From: Lachnospiraceae bacterium
GTDB taxonomy: Bacteria; Bacillota; Clostridia; Lachnospirales; Lachnospiraceae
Reading direction: 5' to 3'
DNA length: 38,958 nt
NCBI GenBank assembly: GCA_014804365.1
Contig: JAAUZX010000019.1
Location: 44,468-83,425, forward strand
Below, piece by piece: positions 16,375-23,407 of this stretch. The notes under the pieces were generated by a model. It saw nothing but the letters and a program-made list of their open reading frames with translations, was not told the origin of the DNA and searched no databases. The number at the start of each line of letters is the position of its first letter. Positions within the stretch are counted from its first letter, which is position 1. The position numbers and the translations under genes were made by a program.

Positions 16375-17124
16375 TCATGTCTTCATCCGAAAGCCGATTC
16401 CCCAGACCGACTCTATATACTCTCCGTCACTGCCGTGTCCGCCCGCTTCCCGCAGCTTTTTTCTCAAATTACTGACATGAACCTTCAACGAACTCTCCAT
16501 ACAATCCGGCGTGTCCTCACTGATCCGGTCTAAAAGCGCCGACTTGGTTATGACCTGCGTCGGATTCTGCATCAATGTCTTTAGAATCGCGTACTCCGTT
16601 TTCGTCAGCCTGACAGTCTGCTCCCCGATCACAGCGGTACGCATGGTTAATGATAGCCGAATATCATCGAACTGTAACATATCTTTTTCATCACATATGT
16701 TATTTTTATTCTTTCGAAGCTGTACCGCAACCCGCGCCAGAAGTTCCTTTCCCTCAAAAGGTTTCGTGATATAATCCGCCGCGCCGCCGAGAAGAAGCTG
16801 CACTTTATCATCGACTCCCGCCTTGGCGCTGACCACGATCACCGGAATCCCTTCCCATTTCGACAGCAATTGCTCTCCGGAAATTCCCGGCAGCATCAAG
16901 TCGAGCAGGATCAAATCCGGCAGCACTGCGTTTGCTTCCATACCGTCTTGGGATGACGGCCTGTCATACCGCTTGGCATGCTCCATCAAAAGCACTGCCT
17001 CCGTGCCAGAATAGGCGCGCATAACGCCGTACCCCTCTCGCGTCAGCAGCTCTTCCAGCATGTTACCGATATCAATGTCATCATCTATCACCAGAATATT
17101 GCTTTTCCTGTCCTGCATTTCCAA
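16375..17124 (-). CDS. OmpR/PhoB-family response regulator
   Basis: This 249-aa regulator has a receiver domain with acidic pocket residues in LVIDDD, the phospho-acceptor D75 in LILLDLMLPG, and the conserved Lys in DYITKPF. A winged-helix DNA-binding domain follows (about 150-249) with RLTKTEYAILKTLMQNP and VHVSNLRKKL. A short extra loop (about residues 50-67) lies before the phosphorylation strand. The TTG start has AGAGGA about nine bases upstream; an ATG two codons later is possible. It is expected to be phosphorylated by the kinase at 13458-14381 and to control the ABC genes, which lie between the two. Confidence 0.93.
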   Translation of the reverse strand: MEMQDRKSNILVIDDDIDIGNMLEELLTREGYGVMRAYSGTEAVLLMEHAKRYDRPSSQDGMEANAVLPDLILLDLMLPGISGEQLLSKWEGIPVIVVSAKAGVDDKVQLLLGGAADYITKPFEGKELLARVAVQLRKNKNNICDEKDMLQFDDIRLSLTMRTAVIGEQTVRLTKTEYAILKTLMQNPTQVITKSALLDRISEDTPDCMESSLKVHVSNLRKKLREAGGHGSDGEYIESVWGIGFRMKT

Positions 17125-17193
17125 ATTCTATCGTCCTCTCCGCCGTTTGCTGCCTGCCGTCATTTACTCCGCCGCACCGTTATTCTCTTCCGA

Positions 17194-18255
17194 CTATACC
17201 GTCTCCGCGACATTATCCTGCTGCCCGGCAATTCTTACTTTCCGTGCATTGATATCCCCGTAGATCTCCAACTCCGGTATCGCCTGCAGGAACTTAGTGA
17301 ACTGGGAATAACCGTAATTCTTCGGTTTAAAACGCTTGTATTTTCCGTGCACAATGTTACTCAGCTCACTCACGCGCATGCCTTTTTTGCCCTGTTCTCC
17401 CACAACTGCCTTGATATAATCGGTAATCTCCTCTTCCGTCTCCCTGTTTTCCCTGATCTCTACATTGACTCTTGTGTTATTCTTCACCAGCTGCAGACTG
17501 GGAATCTCCTCTAAAAAGCGCGACAACAGGCTGTAGCCATAGTTTCTCACGTCAAAATCCGGATACTTGTTGAGAAGCCTGCTGCCGATTTCCCCAAGAC
17601 CCGTCTCCTTATCTCTGTTTTCGTTCTCCGTAATGATATTGATGATGGCGCTCTCGATCACTTCCTTACTAATCGAAGTCGATTCCTTTGTATCACCATT
17701 TGCCTTCGCCGCTTTTTTCTTATTTTTACCGCTCTTACCGGAGGTCGAGGCCGACTCCTGCACGGCTCCCTTCGAGGACTCCTGTGTCTCTTCTTCCTGC
17801 AAATCTTCCTCATCCTCATCAATCAGATTTTCCAGAACCGTGAACTGTGAACATGCCGTGCGGAAAGAACGTGGTGTTTTCTCCTCTCCCATTCCCACCA
17901 CCAACATACCCGACTCACGCAGTCTGCTCGCAAGCCTGGTGAAGTCACCGTCACTGGAGACGATACAGAATCCGTCCACATTTCTTGTATACAAAATATC
18001 CATCGCATCAATGATTAACGTGGAATCCGTCGCATTCTTCCCTACCGTATTGGAAAACTGCTGCACCGGTGTGATGGAATTCTCCATTAAGTTCTTCTTC
18101 CATCCTTTCGCCTGTGTGCTTGTCCAATCGCCGTACGCCCTCCGGTATGTTACGATTCCGTGCTTCGTCATCTCGTCCATAATCGCGGATATATACTTCG
18201 ATGAAATATTATCCGTATCGATCAATATCGCAAATCTTTTATCTTCCATACTCAT
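17194..18255 (-). CDS. NYN-domain protein with two OST-HTH/LOTUS domains
   Basis: This protein of about 353 aa joins an N-terminal NYN/LabA-like PIN-fold nuclease domain (about 1-150) to two winged-helix OST-HTH/LOTUS domains. Active-site-type acidic residues appear in FAILIDTDNIS, DSTLIIDAMDIL and IVSSDGDFTRLA. An acidic then Lys-rich low-complexity linker (about 150-195) separates them. The LOTUS copies are near 200-265 (RNYGYSLLSRFLEEIPSLQL) and 280-345 (KNYGYSQFTKFLQAIPELEI). LOTUS domains bind RNA, so this is probably an RNA-targeting enzyme or regulator in the cytoplasm. I use the ATG at 18255, three bases after AAGGA; the ATG at 18249 is equally possible. An upstream ATG at 18267 has no binding site. 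Confidence 0.9.
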   Translation of the reverse strand: MSMEDKRFAILIDTDNISSKYISAIMDEMTKHGIVTYRRAYGDWTSTQAKGWKKNLMENSITPVQQFSNTVGKNATDSTLIIDAMDILYTRNVDGFCIVSSDGDFTRLASRLRESGMLVVGMGEEKTPRSFRTACSQFTVLENLIDEDEEDLQEEETQESSKGAVQESASTSGKSGKNKKKAAKANGDTKESTSISKEVIESAIINIITENENRDKETGLGEIGSRLLNKYPDFDVRNYGYSLLSRFLEEIPSLQLVKNNTRVNVEIRENRETEEEITDYIKAVVGEQGKKGMRVSELSNIVHGKYKRFKPKNYGYSQFTKFLQAIPELEIYGDINARKVRIAGQQDNVAETV

Positions 18256-18332
18256 TATTCCTTCCATAAAATATATAGTGTTATTATATTATTTTCCACG
18301 CGCGTAGTCGTGCATCAGATTGCGCTACACTC

Positions 18333-18364
18333 AACTTCGAGATTCGTTCCGCGAACTCGCAGTT
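18333..18364. repeat. inverted repeat upstream of the NYN-LOTUS gene
   Basis: AACT-t-CGAG-a-TTCG pairs with CGAA-CTCG-c-AGTT around a five-base loop, giving a hairpin of 12 pairs interrupted by small bulges. No T-tract follows on either strand, so it is not a standard terminator. On the minus strand the words GCGAG and CTCGAAG recall the core of elements 1 and 2, but the similarity is too weak to call it a copy. It lies about 80-110 bases before the start codon and would be in the mRNA leader. Confidence 0.5.
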
Positions 18365-18429
18365 TGCCAAGTAGTTTCTCATATAATAAAAAACGCGTAT
18401 TTCGTAACTATTGTTTTTCTTATATTTAT

Positions 18430-18591
18430 TTATGTTTGAATCCGATAAATGCTTTGTGTTAAATCATGATTTACTCGATTGGCTTGTTGTCTTTTAGGGT
18501 GAACATATGTTCCGATTTGCTCATCAATCCAAACAGACATTCCGCGAAATATATGTTTGCTTTCATCCCTTAATCTACATTTAAATAACAT
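18430..18591 (-). pseudogene. 53-codon open frame, possible gene remnant
   Basis: A minus-strand frame from ATG 18591 to TAA 18430 encodes a hydrophilic 53-aa peptide with protein-like composition (for example HIFRGMSVWIDEQIGTYVHP, ending SIYRIQT). There is no ribosome binding site before the ATG and a stop lies four codons upstream, so it may be the 3' remnant of an older gene rather than a functional one. I do not recognise the family. Chance is possible at this length. Confidence 0.25.
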
Positions 18592-18730
18592 GCGTTGTAA
18601 TTTCTATAACATGTGAAATTTCAACTTTCTCCCATCATCCGCAGTTTATACAATATCTATCGTTATATTTATTTCATCCCCAAAATTCTCAGTATTTATG
18701 CAATCTTCTGCTATTTATCCGTATGTTATC

Positions 18731-18762
18731 AAATCCCTTGGAATAGAAATTCCAAGGGATTT
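18731..18762 (-). terminator. rho-independent-like terminator after the cytidylate-kinase-like gene
   Basis: AAATCCCTTGGAAT and ATTCCAAGGGATTT form a perfect 14-bp stem with a four-base loop, about 50 bases after the stop of the gene ending at 18811. The T-tract is short on both strands (TTT within the stem end), so it may be modest or bidirectional. Confidence 0.65.
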
Positions 18763-18810
18763 TCACTCATTTACTTCCGTCACAGACCGTTGCCGCTGTT
18801 GACAAACCAA

Positions 18811-19446
18811 TCATTCACTCTGTGCCTTTTGTTTCATATTCAAATACTCTTTAATCAGTTTCACACAATTATCCCAACCAACCTTAGAGCTATTCAACGT
18901 TAAATCGTAATTTAATGGATCCCTCCAATTCTTTCCACGCGTATAATACTTATAATAATCCGCCCGATATTTGTCTGTCTTATGCACCAGATCTTTCGCC
19001 CTGCTCTCCGACACCTGCATTCTATCCATAACAGTAGTGATACAATCTTTCTCCGGCGCTTCTACATAGACGCTGATCACATTCGGCATATCTCGCAGAA
19101 CATAATCCGCGCACTTACCGATCACTACAAACGACTCTGTCTTCGCCAGTTCCCGAATGATCTCCGATTGAATATTAAACAGGTTAATATCGGATGTGAA
19201 TTCCTTATCGCTGGGCTCCACCACATAAGTATAAGGAATCTTCATCAGATGCTTCATGGCGTAACTGCCGCGCAGTTTCTCGTCCACTTCCGCAAATAGC
19301 TGCTTGTTAATACCGCTGTACTCCGATGCCATATCGATCAGCTGTTTCGCATAACATGGTATCCCCAGCTCCTCCGCAAGCTGACTGCCAATCGCCTTAC
19401 CACCGCTCCCGAATCCGCGTGCAATTGTAATCACATAATTCTCCAT
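18811..19446 (-). CDS. cytidylate kinase-like family protein
   Basis: This 211-aa P-loop protein matches the AAK-like 'cytidylate kinase-like' family frequent in Clostridia: N-terminal VITIARGFGSGGKAIGSQLAEELG (nucleotide-binding loop GFGSGGKAI), VVIGKCADYVL, VISVYVEAPEKDC, and C-terminal NWRDPLNYDLTLNSSKVGWDNCV. Family members are distinct from the housekeeping Cmk and their substrate is unknown; nucleotide or small-molecule phosphorylation is likely. AGGAGG lies nine bases before the ATG. A terminator follows. The 246-nt gap to the NSS gene contains only AT-rich sequence and a small ATTACAT/ATGTAAT hairpin (about 19570-19600). Confidence 0.88.
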   Translation of the reverse strand: MENYVITIARGFGSGGKAIGSQLAEELGIPCYAKQLIDMASEYSGINKQLFAEVDEKLRGSYAMKHLMKIPYTYVVEPSDKEFTSDINLFNIQSEIIRELAKTESFVVIGKCADYVLRDMPNVISVYVEAPEKDCITTVMDRMQVSESRAKDLVHKTDKYRADYYKYYTRGKNWRDPLNYDLTLNSSKVGWDNCVKLIKEYLNMKQKAQSE

Positions 19447-19692
19447 ATGTCTTGCCCTCCTTATCCGTTATAAGGTATACGCAACAATCCCCTGCCGCTC
19501 CACCGCATATACAGCGCCAAATCTTCCGCCGGATTGTACTATATATATTTATTTTACCATATCGAAAGCATTACATATAGTAAAAAATGTAATTATGCCT
19601 GAAACATTTTAACCATAGCGGCACTGTTCAAGTCACACACAAATCCGGCACAGGCAGAAGTTAATTTCTGAGCGGACGACCCTGACAACCTA

Positions 19693-21051
19693 TTATCCGA
19701 CTAATCCCATAATAATCAGAAGCAGCAACAGCACCGGCAGCACATATGTCACATACCCTCGAATCCACTTCGGGATCTTCATACCCTCGCCGATATTAGC
19801 TTCCTCCCTGTATTTGTCAAATCCCCATCCGAACTGTGTCACACAGAACAGCAGATAACAGAGTGATCCGATCGGCAGGATCACATTGCTGACTGCAAAA
19901 TCTTCCAAATCCAGAACCGTGCTCCCCTCTCCCAACGGCTGGAATGCGGACCACAAGTTATATCCCAGCGCGCAGGGCATAGATAACAGAATCAGAGCGA
20001 ACAGATTGAACACGCAGGATTTCTTCCGGCTCCAATGAAACAGATCCATACAACAGGAAATAATATTCTCGAATACCGCCAGAATCGTGGAAAATGCCGC
20101 GAATGTCATAAAGACAAAGAACAGAGTTCCCCAGACACGTCCGCCCGCCATGCTGTTAAACACATTAGGCAGCGTGATGAAAATAAGGCTCGGTCCCATA
20201 TCCGGGCTGATCTGAAAGGCGAAGCAGCTCGGAAAAATAATAAGCCCTGATACAATTGCCACGAAAGTATCTAGGAGTGCTATATTCACCGATTCTCCGA
20301 GCAGTGTGCGCTTCTTGTCAATATAACTGCCGAAGATCGCCATGGCACCGATTCCCAGACTCAAAGTGAAAAACGCTTGATTCATAGCAGCCGTTATTGT
20401 TTCCCATATTCCCACTTCCTTCATTCTCGCAAAATCGGGAAGCAGATAGAATTTCAATCCCTCCATGCCGCCTTCCAGCGTCAGACTGTGCACTGCCAGA
20501 ACAACGATTATAATGAGCAGGAGACTCATCATGACCTTCGTAATGCGCTCTACGCCCTTCTGTAATCCCATAGAACAGATCAGGATCCCTGCCACGACAA
20601 TCACTATCATCACTGTCATAAGCACCGTAGGATTCTCCAGCATTTCCTGAAACATGGCTCCCACCTGCGCAGCATCCTTCCCTGCAAATCTGCCTGTCAG
20701 CATCTGATAGAAATAGTACAGCATCCACCCCGCCACCGTGGTGTAGAACATCATAAGAAGATAATTACCTGCCATGCCCAGATATCCGTGCAGATGCCAC
20801 TTCTGTCCCGGCTTCTCCAGTTCGGTATAACTCCTGATGATACTTTTCCGGCTGGCACGCCCCACCGCAAACTCCATGGTCATCACCGGCACGCCCATAG
20901 TAATCAGGAAAAACAAATAGAAGAGCACGAACACGCCTCCCCCGTACAGTCCCGTTATATAAGGAAATCTCCACACATTTCCGATCCCGATCGCACATCC
21001 GGCAGACAATAAGATAAATCCCATCCGCGAACCCAGTTTCTCTCGTTCCAC
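19693..21051 (-). CDS. sodium-dependent transporter, NSS (SNF) family
   Basis: This 452-aa membrane protein has eleven to twelve predicted helices with the LeuT fold signatures: GFILLSAGCAIGIGNVWRFPYI in the first helix (Na+ and substrate site), GVPVMTMEFAVGRASRKS and later FFTLSLGIGAMAIFGSYI. It probably imports an amino acid or related amine with Na+. The start is GTG at 21051, because GGAGG lies eight bases upstream and the protein then begins MEREKLGSRMGF as family members do. A longer reading that runs into the MATE gene is not needed. It is 23 bases after the MATE gene and is probably in the same transcript. Confidence 0.92.
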   Translation of the reverse strand: MEREKLGSRMGFILLSAGCAIGIGNVWRFPYITGLYGGGVFVLFYLFFLITMGVPVMTMEFAVGRASRKSIIRSYTELEKPGQKWHLHGYLGMAGNYLLMMFYTTVAGWMLYYFYQMLTGRFAGKDAAQVGAMFQEMLENPTVLMTVMIVIVVAGILICSMGLQKGVERITKVMMSLLLIIIVVLAVHSLTLEGGMEGLKFYLLPDFARMKEVGIWETITAAMNQAFFTLSLGIGAMAIFGSYIDKKRTLLGESVNIALLDTFVAIVSGLIIFPSCFAFQISPDMGPSLIFITLPNVFNSMAGGRVWGTLFFVFMTFAAFSTILAVFENIISCCMDLFHWSRKKSCVFNLFALILLSMPCALGYNLWSAFQPLGEGSTVLDLEDFAVSNVILPIGSLCYLLFCVTQFGWGFDKYREEANIGEGMKIPKWIRGYVTYVLPVLLLLLIIMGLVG

Positions 21052-21074
21052 TTTCCGTTCCTCCGTCCGTGTTT

Positions 21075-22436
21075 TTAAGTTTGATTTTCCGACTTTCCAT
21101 CCCTTATAAACGGATCTCTCCAAAAGACCACCAGCAGTTCCACGACCATAAAGCACCATATAATGGGCTCGCATATGATAACTGCCGTGTACTGCATCTT
21201 AGGAATGAAATATGCCGTGAATAATATTTTACCAACCAATTCGATCACACTGGAAAAAACCGGAAGAATTTTCTGACCGATCGCCTGCAACGCTCTTCTC
21301 GTATTATTGAGTACGCCGAGAATAAAATAGCAGGGCGCAACCACCCGCAGATACCATGTCCCGTTCCGCAAAAGAACTTCTTCATCAGACCCGGAGATCC
21401 AGCGGATCATAATCGGTGCAAAGCCCCAAATAACAATTGTTATTATTACTGTCACAGCCGCATTATATAAATACGAGTATTTCATGGCTTTGCGAATGCG
21501 CCCGGGCTGTCCTGCTCCGTAATTCTGGGAGACAAATGTGTTGACAGTCTGATTCATCGCCGTAAAAGGCATCATGCAGAAAGAATACAATTTTCTCGCC
21601 GCCGTATGAGCCGCAATGGTCAGATACCCCAATCCGTTAATTCCCGATTGCAGAATTACGCTTCCAATCGAAACAAAACACATCATAAATGCCGTGGAAA
21701 ACCCTTGCGCAGTCATTTCTTTATACAATGGCATATCGACCTTGAAGTTTTCCTTTTTCGGTATCAGAATGGGAACTGCTTTCGCGATGTAAATCAGGCA
21801 GAGCAGCACGGAAATGCCCTGTGCAATCGCTGTCGCCTCGGCGGCCCCGCCAAGCCCTCTGCCCATAACCACAATAAATACATAATCCAATACAATATTG
21901 GCAAAGGACGAGATAATCAGGAAGATGAGCGGCATAAGGCTGTTGCCGATCGCCCGCAACAATCCCGCGCATAAATTATAGGCAAACATAACCATCGTGT
22001 ATCTCGTGATGATAGAGATATACCGGTACGCCTCAGCTATCACTTCCTCCGGCGTATGTAATATCTGCAATAGGGGCATCAAAACAACCTGCGACAGCAA
22101 GGTAATCATCGCCACGACAGCCACACCGATCACCATAGCCGCGGCGGCGGAATCCTTTAACATCTTCTCATCGCGTGAACCGAAACACCGGGCCGTCACA
22201 ATGGCAAGACCATTGCCGAAGCCCAGCGCAAACCCTATCAGCATATCATAAATCGGTGAGGACGCACCGATCGCCGCCAGTGCCGTCTCTCCTAATGTAC
22301 GCCCGACGATCAGCGTGTCGATCGTATTATATAATTGCTGAAACAATGTAGAAAAAAGAAGCGGAATCGCAAACTGTATCATCGGCAGGAAAATATCTCC
22401 GGATAAAAAGTCTGTCTTCTTATATTTCTTGAACAT
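21075..22436 (-). CDS. MATE family efflux transporter
   Basis: This 453-aa protein has twelve hydrophobic helices in two halves and MATE signatures: FAIPLLFSTLFQQLYNTIDTLIVGRTLGETALAAIG near the N-terminus, GFGNGLAIVTARCFG and, in the second half, MPFTAMNQTVNTFVSQNYGAGQPGRIRKA. MATE proteins export cationic drugs or metabolites using Na+ or H+. The ATG at 22436 has GGAGG eight bases upstream; the longer frame starting at 22493 lacks such a site. It follows thiT by 97 bases with no visible terminator and is followed closely by the NSS gene. Confidence 0.94.
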   Translation of the reverse strand: MFKKYKKTDFLSGDIFLPMIQFAIPLLFSTLFQQLYNTIDTLIVGRTLGETALAAIGASSPIYDMLIGFALGFGNGLAIVTARCFGSRDEKMLKDSAAAAMVIGVAVVAMITLLSQVVLMPLLQILHTPEEVIAEAYRYISIITRYTMVMFAYNLCAGLLRAIGNSLMPLIFLIISSFANIVLDYVFIVVMGRGLGGAAEATAIAQGISVLLCLIYIAKAVPILIPKKENFKVDMPLYKEMTAQGFSTAFMMCFVSIGSVILQSGINGLGYLTIAAHTAARKLYSFCMMPFTAMNQTVNTFVSQNYGAGQPGRIRKAMKYSYLYNAAVTVIITIVIWGFAPIMIRWISGSDEEVLLRNGTWYLRVVAPCYFILGVLNNTRRALQAIGQKILPVFSSVIELVGKILFTAYFIPKMQYTAVIICEPIIWCFMVVELLVVFWRDPFIRDGKSENQT

Positions 22437-22533
22437 AATACGCCCCTCCGCCGTCTCTTTTGTACACTGTTTGACAGAATATCTCCCGTACATTTCACCT
22501 GCTCAGAACGTGAACGCAACCGAAGCTATTGCC

Positions 22534-23124
22534 CTATTGCTCTGTTTCAGACTTGCACTTCTTTTCCGTCTGACAGGCTAAAACCAGCCGCCGAAGTGCC
22601 GGAACACTCTGCATGGCGCCCAGCACGACAAGATCAACCGCCATCACGGCAAGCACAAGCACGCCGTTTAACAAGATGGAGTATACCCACGGGTTCACCA
22701 TCGGCATCCCCAGAAAAGTCTCCGGCATATACATATACCACAATAGTCCCCCCGACAGAGTCAGTGATACCCATCGTCCGAAAGACCCCAGAACGGTGCC
22801 CCACAGCCATCCCAATTTCTTACCGGCGCCGAATCCGCATAAGAATACTAACGTATAAGCTACCACATAATCAAGCAGCATGGACTGCCATGAGATCGCA
22901 ATGCCGCCGCCCAGAAAATACTGCAGCACACCGTTGACAAAACAGCACAGCAGCGAATATCGCGGTCCCCAGCGTAAGCAGTACACCAGAATCGGTACCA
23001 GTGCCAGATCAACGGAACCGCCGAACGGGAAACGGAATATCCGAAAATATCCCAGTACAGTCGCCGTAGCGATCATGATGGCGCCCTCAGTCAGCGCACG
23101 GATTTTGTTTGTTTTTTGTGTCAT
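22534..23124 (-). CDS. thiT: thiamine ECF transporter substrate-binding subunit
   Basis: This 196-aa S component has six membrane helices and ThiT (YuaJ) hallmarks: FPFGGSVDLALVPILVYCLRWGP near the N-terminus and NPWVYSILLNGVLVL near the C-terminus, where thiamine-contacting residues lie in the family. It binds thiamine and works with shared EcfA, EcfA' and EcfT subunits encoded elsewhere. A TPP riboswitch directly upstream confirms the vitamin specificity. AGGAGG precedes the ATG. The C-terminal tail is Lys/Glu-rich. Confidence 0.96.
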   Translation of the reverse strand: MTQKTNKIRALTEGAIMIATATVLGYFRIFRFPFGGSVDLALVPILVYCLRWGPRYSLLCCFVNGVLQYFLGGGIAISWQSMLLDYVVAYTLVFLCGFGAGKKLGWLWGTVLGSFGRWVSLTLSGGLLWYMYMPETFLGMPMVNPWVYSILLNGVLVLAVMAVDLVVLGAMQSVPALRRLVLACQTEKKCKSETEQ

Positions 23125-23146
23125 AGTCGTTTCCTCCTGATAAAAT

Positions 23147-23177
23147 GTACCGCGTGCATTCAGGCATAACGCGGTAC
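23147..23177 (-). promoter_or_regulatory. hairpin between the riboswitch terminator and the thiT ribosome binding site
   Basis: GTACCGCGT and ACGCGGTAC form a perfect 9-bp GC-rich stem with a 13-base loop. It starts directly after the terminator T-tract and ends about nine bases before AGGAGG. It lacks its own T-tract. It could protect the read-through transcript or affect ribosome loading. Confidence 0.6.
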
Positions 23178-23178
23178 G

Positions 23179-23213
23179 AAAAAAACGACTACTATTCTGT
23201 TGCTCAAATAGTC
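23179..23213 (-). terminator. riboswitch-controlled intrinsic terminator
   Basis: On the minus strand GACTATT pairs with AATAGT(AGTC) around a ten-base loop and is followed by seven T residues (23179-23185). It lies between the TPP aptamer and thiT, the standard place for an expression-platform terminator. Its 3' arm contains a second copy of an 11-base word from the aptamer entry strand. Confidence 0.8.
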
Positions 23214-23252
23214 ACAGTCCGACCTACAATCAGACTGTTACGTCGAATATTC

Positions 23253-23342
23253 TTCCTACGCCGGCATTACCCGGATCAGGTTCAAGGGACCGGAAGCGAC
23301 ATTACGCCTCTGCATCTCAGCCGGACTTGTGTCCAGCGCCCC
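23253..23342 (-). ncRNA. TPP riboswitch (THI element)
   Basis: The minus strand carries the conserved THI-box sequence: GGGGC at the 5' end, CCGGCTGAGATG, then CCCTTGAACCTGATCCGG, GTAATGCCGGCGTAGGAA. These are the CUGAGA pyrimidine-binding and GAACCUGAUC/GCGUAGG pyrophosphate-side motifs of the TPP aptamer. It binds thiamine pyrophosphate and, with the terminator downstream, should switch thiT (and possibly MATE and NSS) off when TPP is abundant. Confidence 0.97.
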
Positions 23343-23371
23343 TGTTATTCTGTTGCACTACGGTCTATCTA

Positions 23372-23400
23372 TATATACTATATTTTGTGGAAATATGCAA
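23372..23400 (-). promoter_or_regulatory. candidate promoter of the TPP-riboswitch transcript
   Basis: TTGCAT (23395-23400) and TATATA (23372-23377) are separated by exactly 17 bases on the minus strand, just after the stop of the CapA-like gene, and would start transcription about 20 bases before the aptamer. The -10 is good and the -35 is only half consensus. Confidence 0.5.
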
Positions 23401-23407
23401 GCAACTC

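Larger units (their letters stand above)
18268..18810. other. 543-nt region without a confident gene
   Basis: This stretch between the NYN-LOTUS gene and the cytidylate-kinase-like gene is AT-rich. It holds, from left to right, an AT-rich promoter-like segment, a 12-bp hairpin element (18333-18364), a 53-codon minus-strand open frame (18430-18591), a palindrome resembling a LexA box inside that frame (18500-18513) and a 14-bp stem terminator (18731-18762). It may be eroded sequence of a lost gene. A plus-strand open frame at 18613-18903 runs through the terminator and looks spurious. Confidence 0.6.

Noticed and set aside
18333..18364. Third full copy of the foldback family
   Set aside because: Only short words match and the CGAG/CGAG step is replaced by ordinary CGAG/CTCG pairing.
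18613..18903. 96-codon plus-strand open frame
   Set aside because: It runs through the 14-bp terminator stem and the end of the cytidylate-kinase-like gene and has no binding site.
19570..19600. ATTACAT/ATGTAAT hairpin as a terminator of the NSS gene
   Set aside because: Weak AT stem without a following T-tract.
21051..21174. Overlap of the NSS and MATE genes as a fused or overlapping pair
   Set aside because: A GTG at 21051 with GGAGG at eight bases gives a standard NSS N-terminus, so the overlap is an artefact of an open frame.
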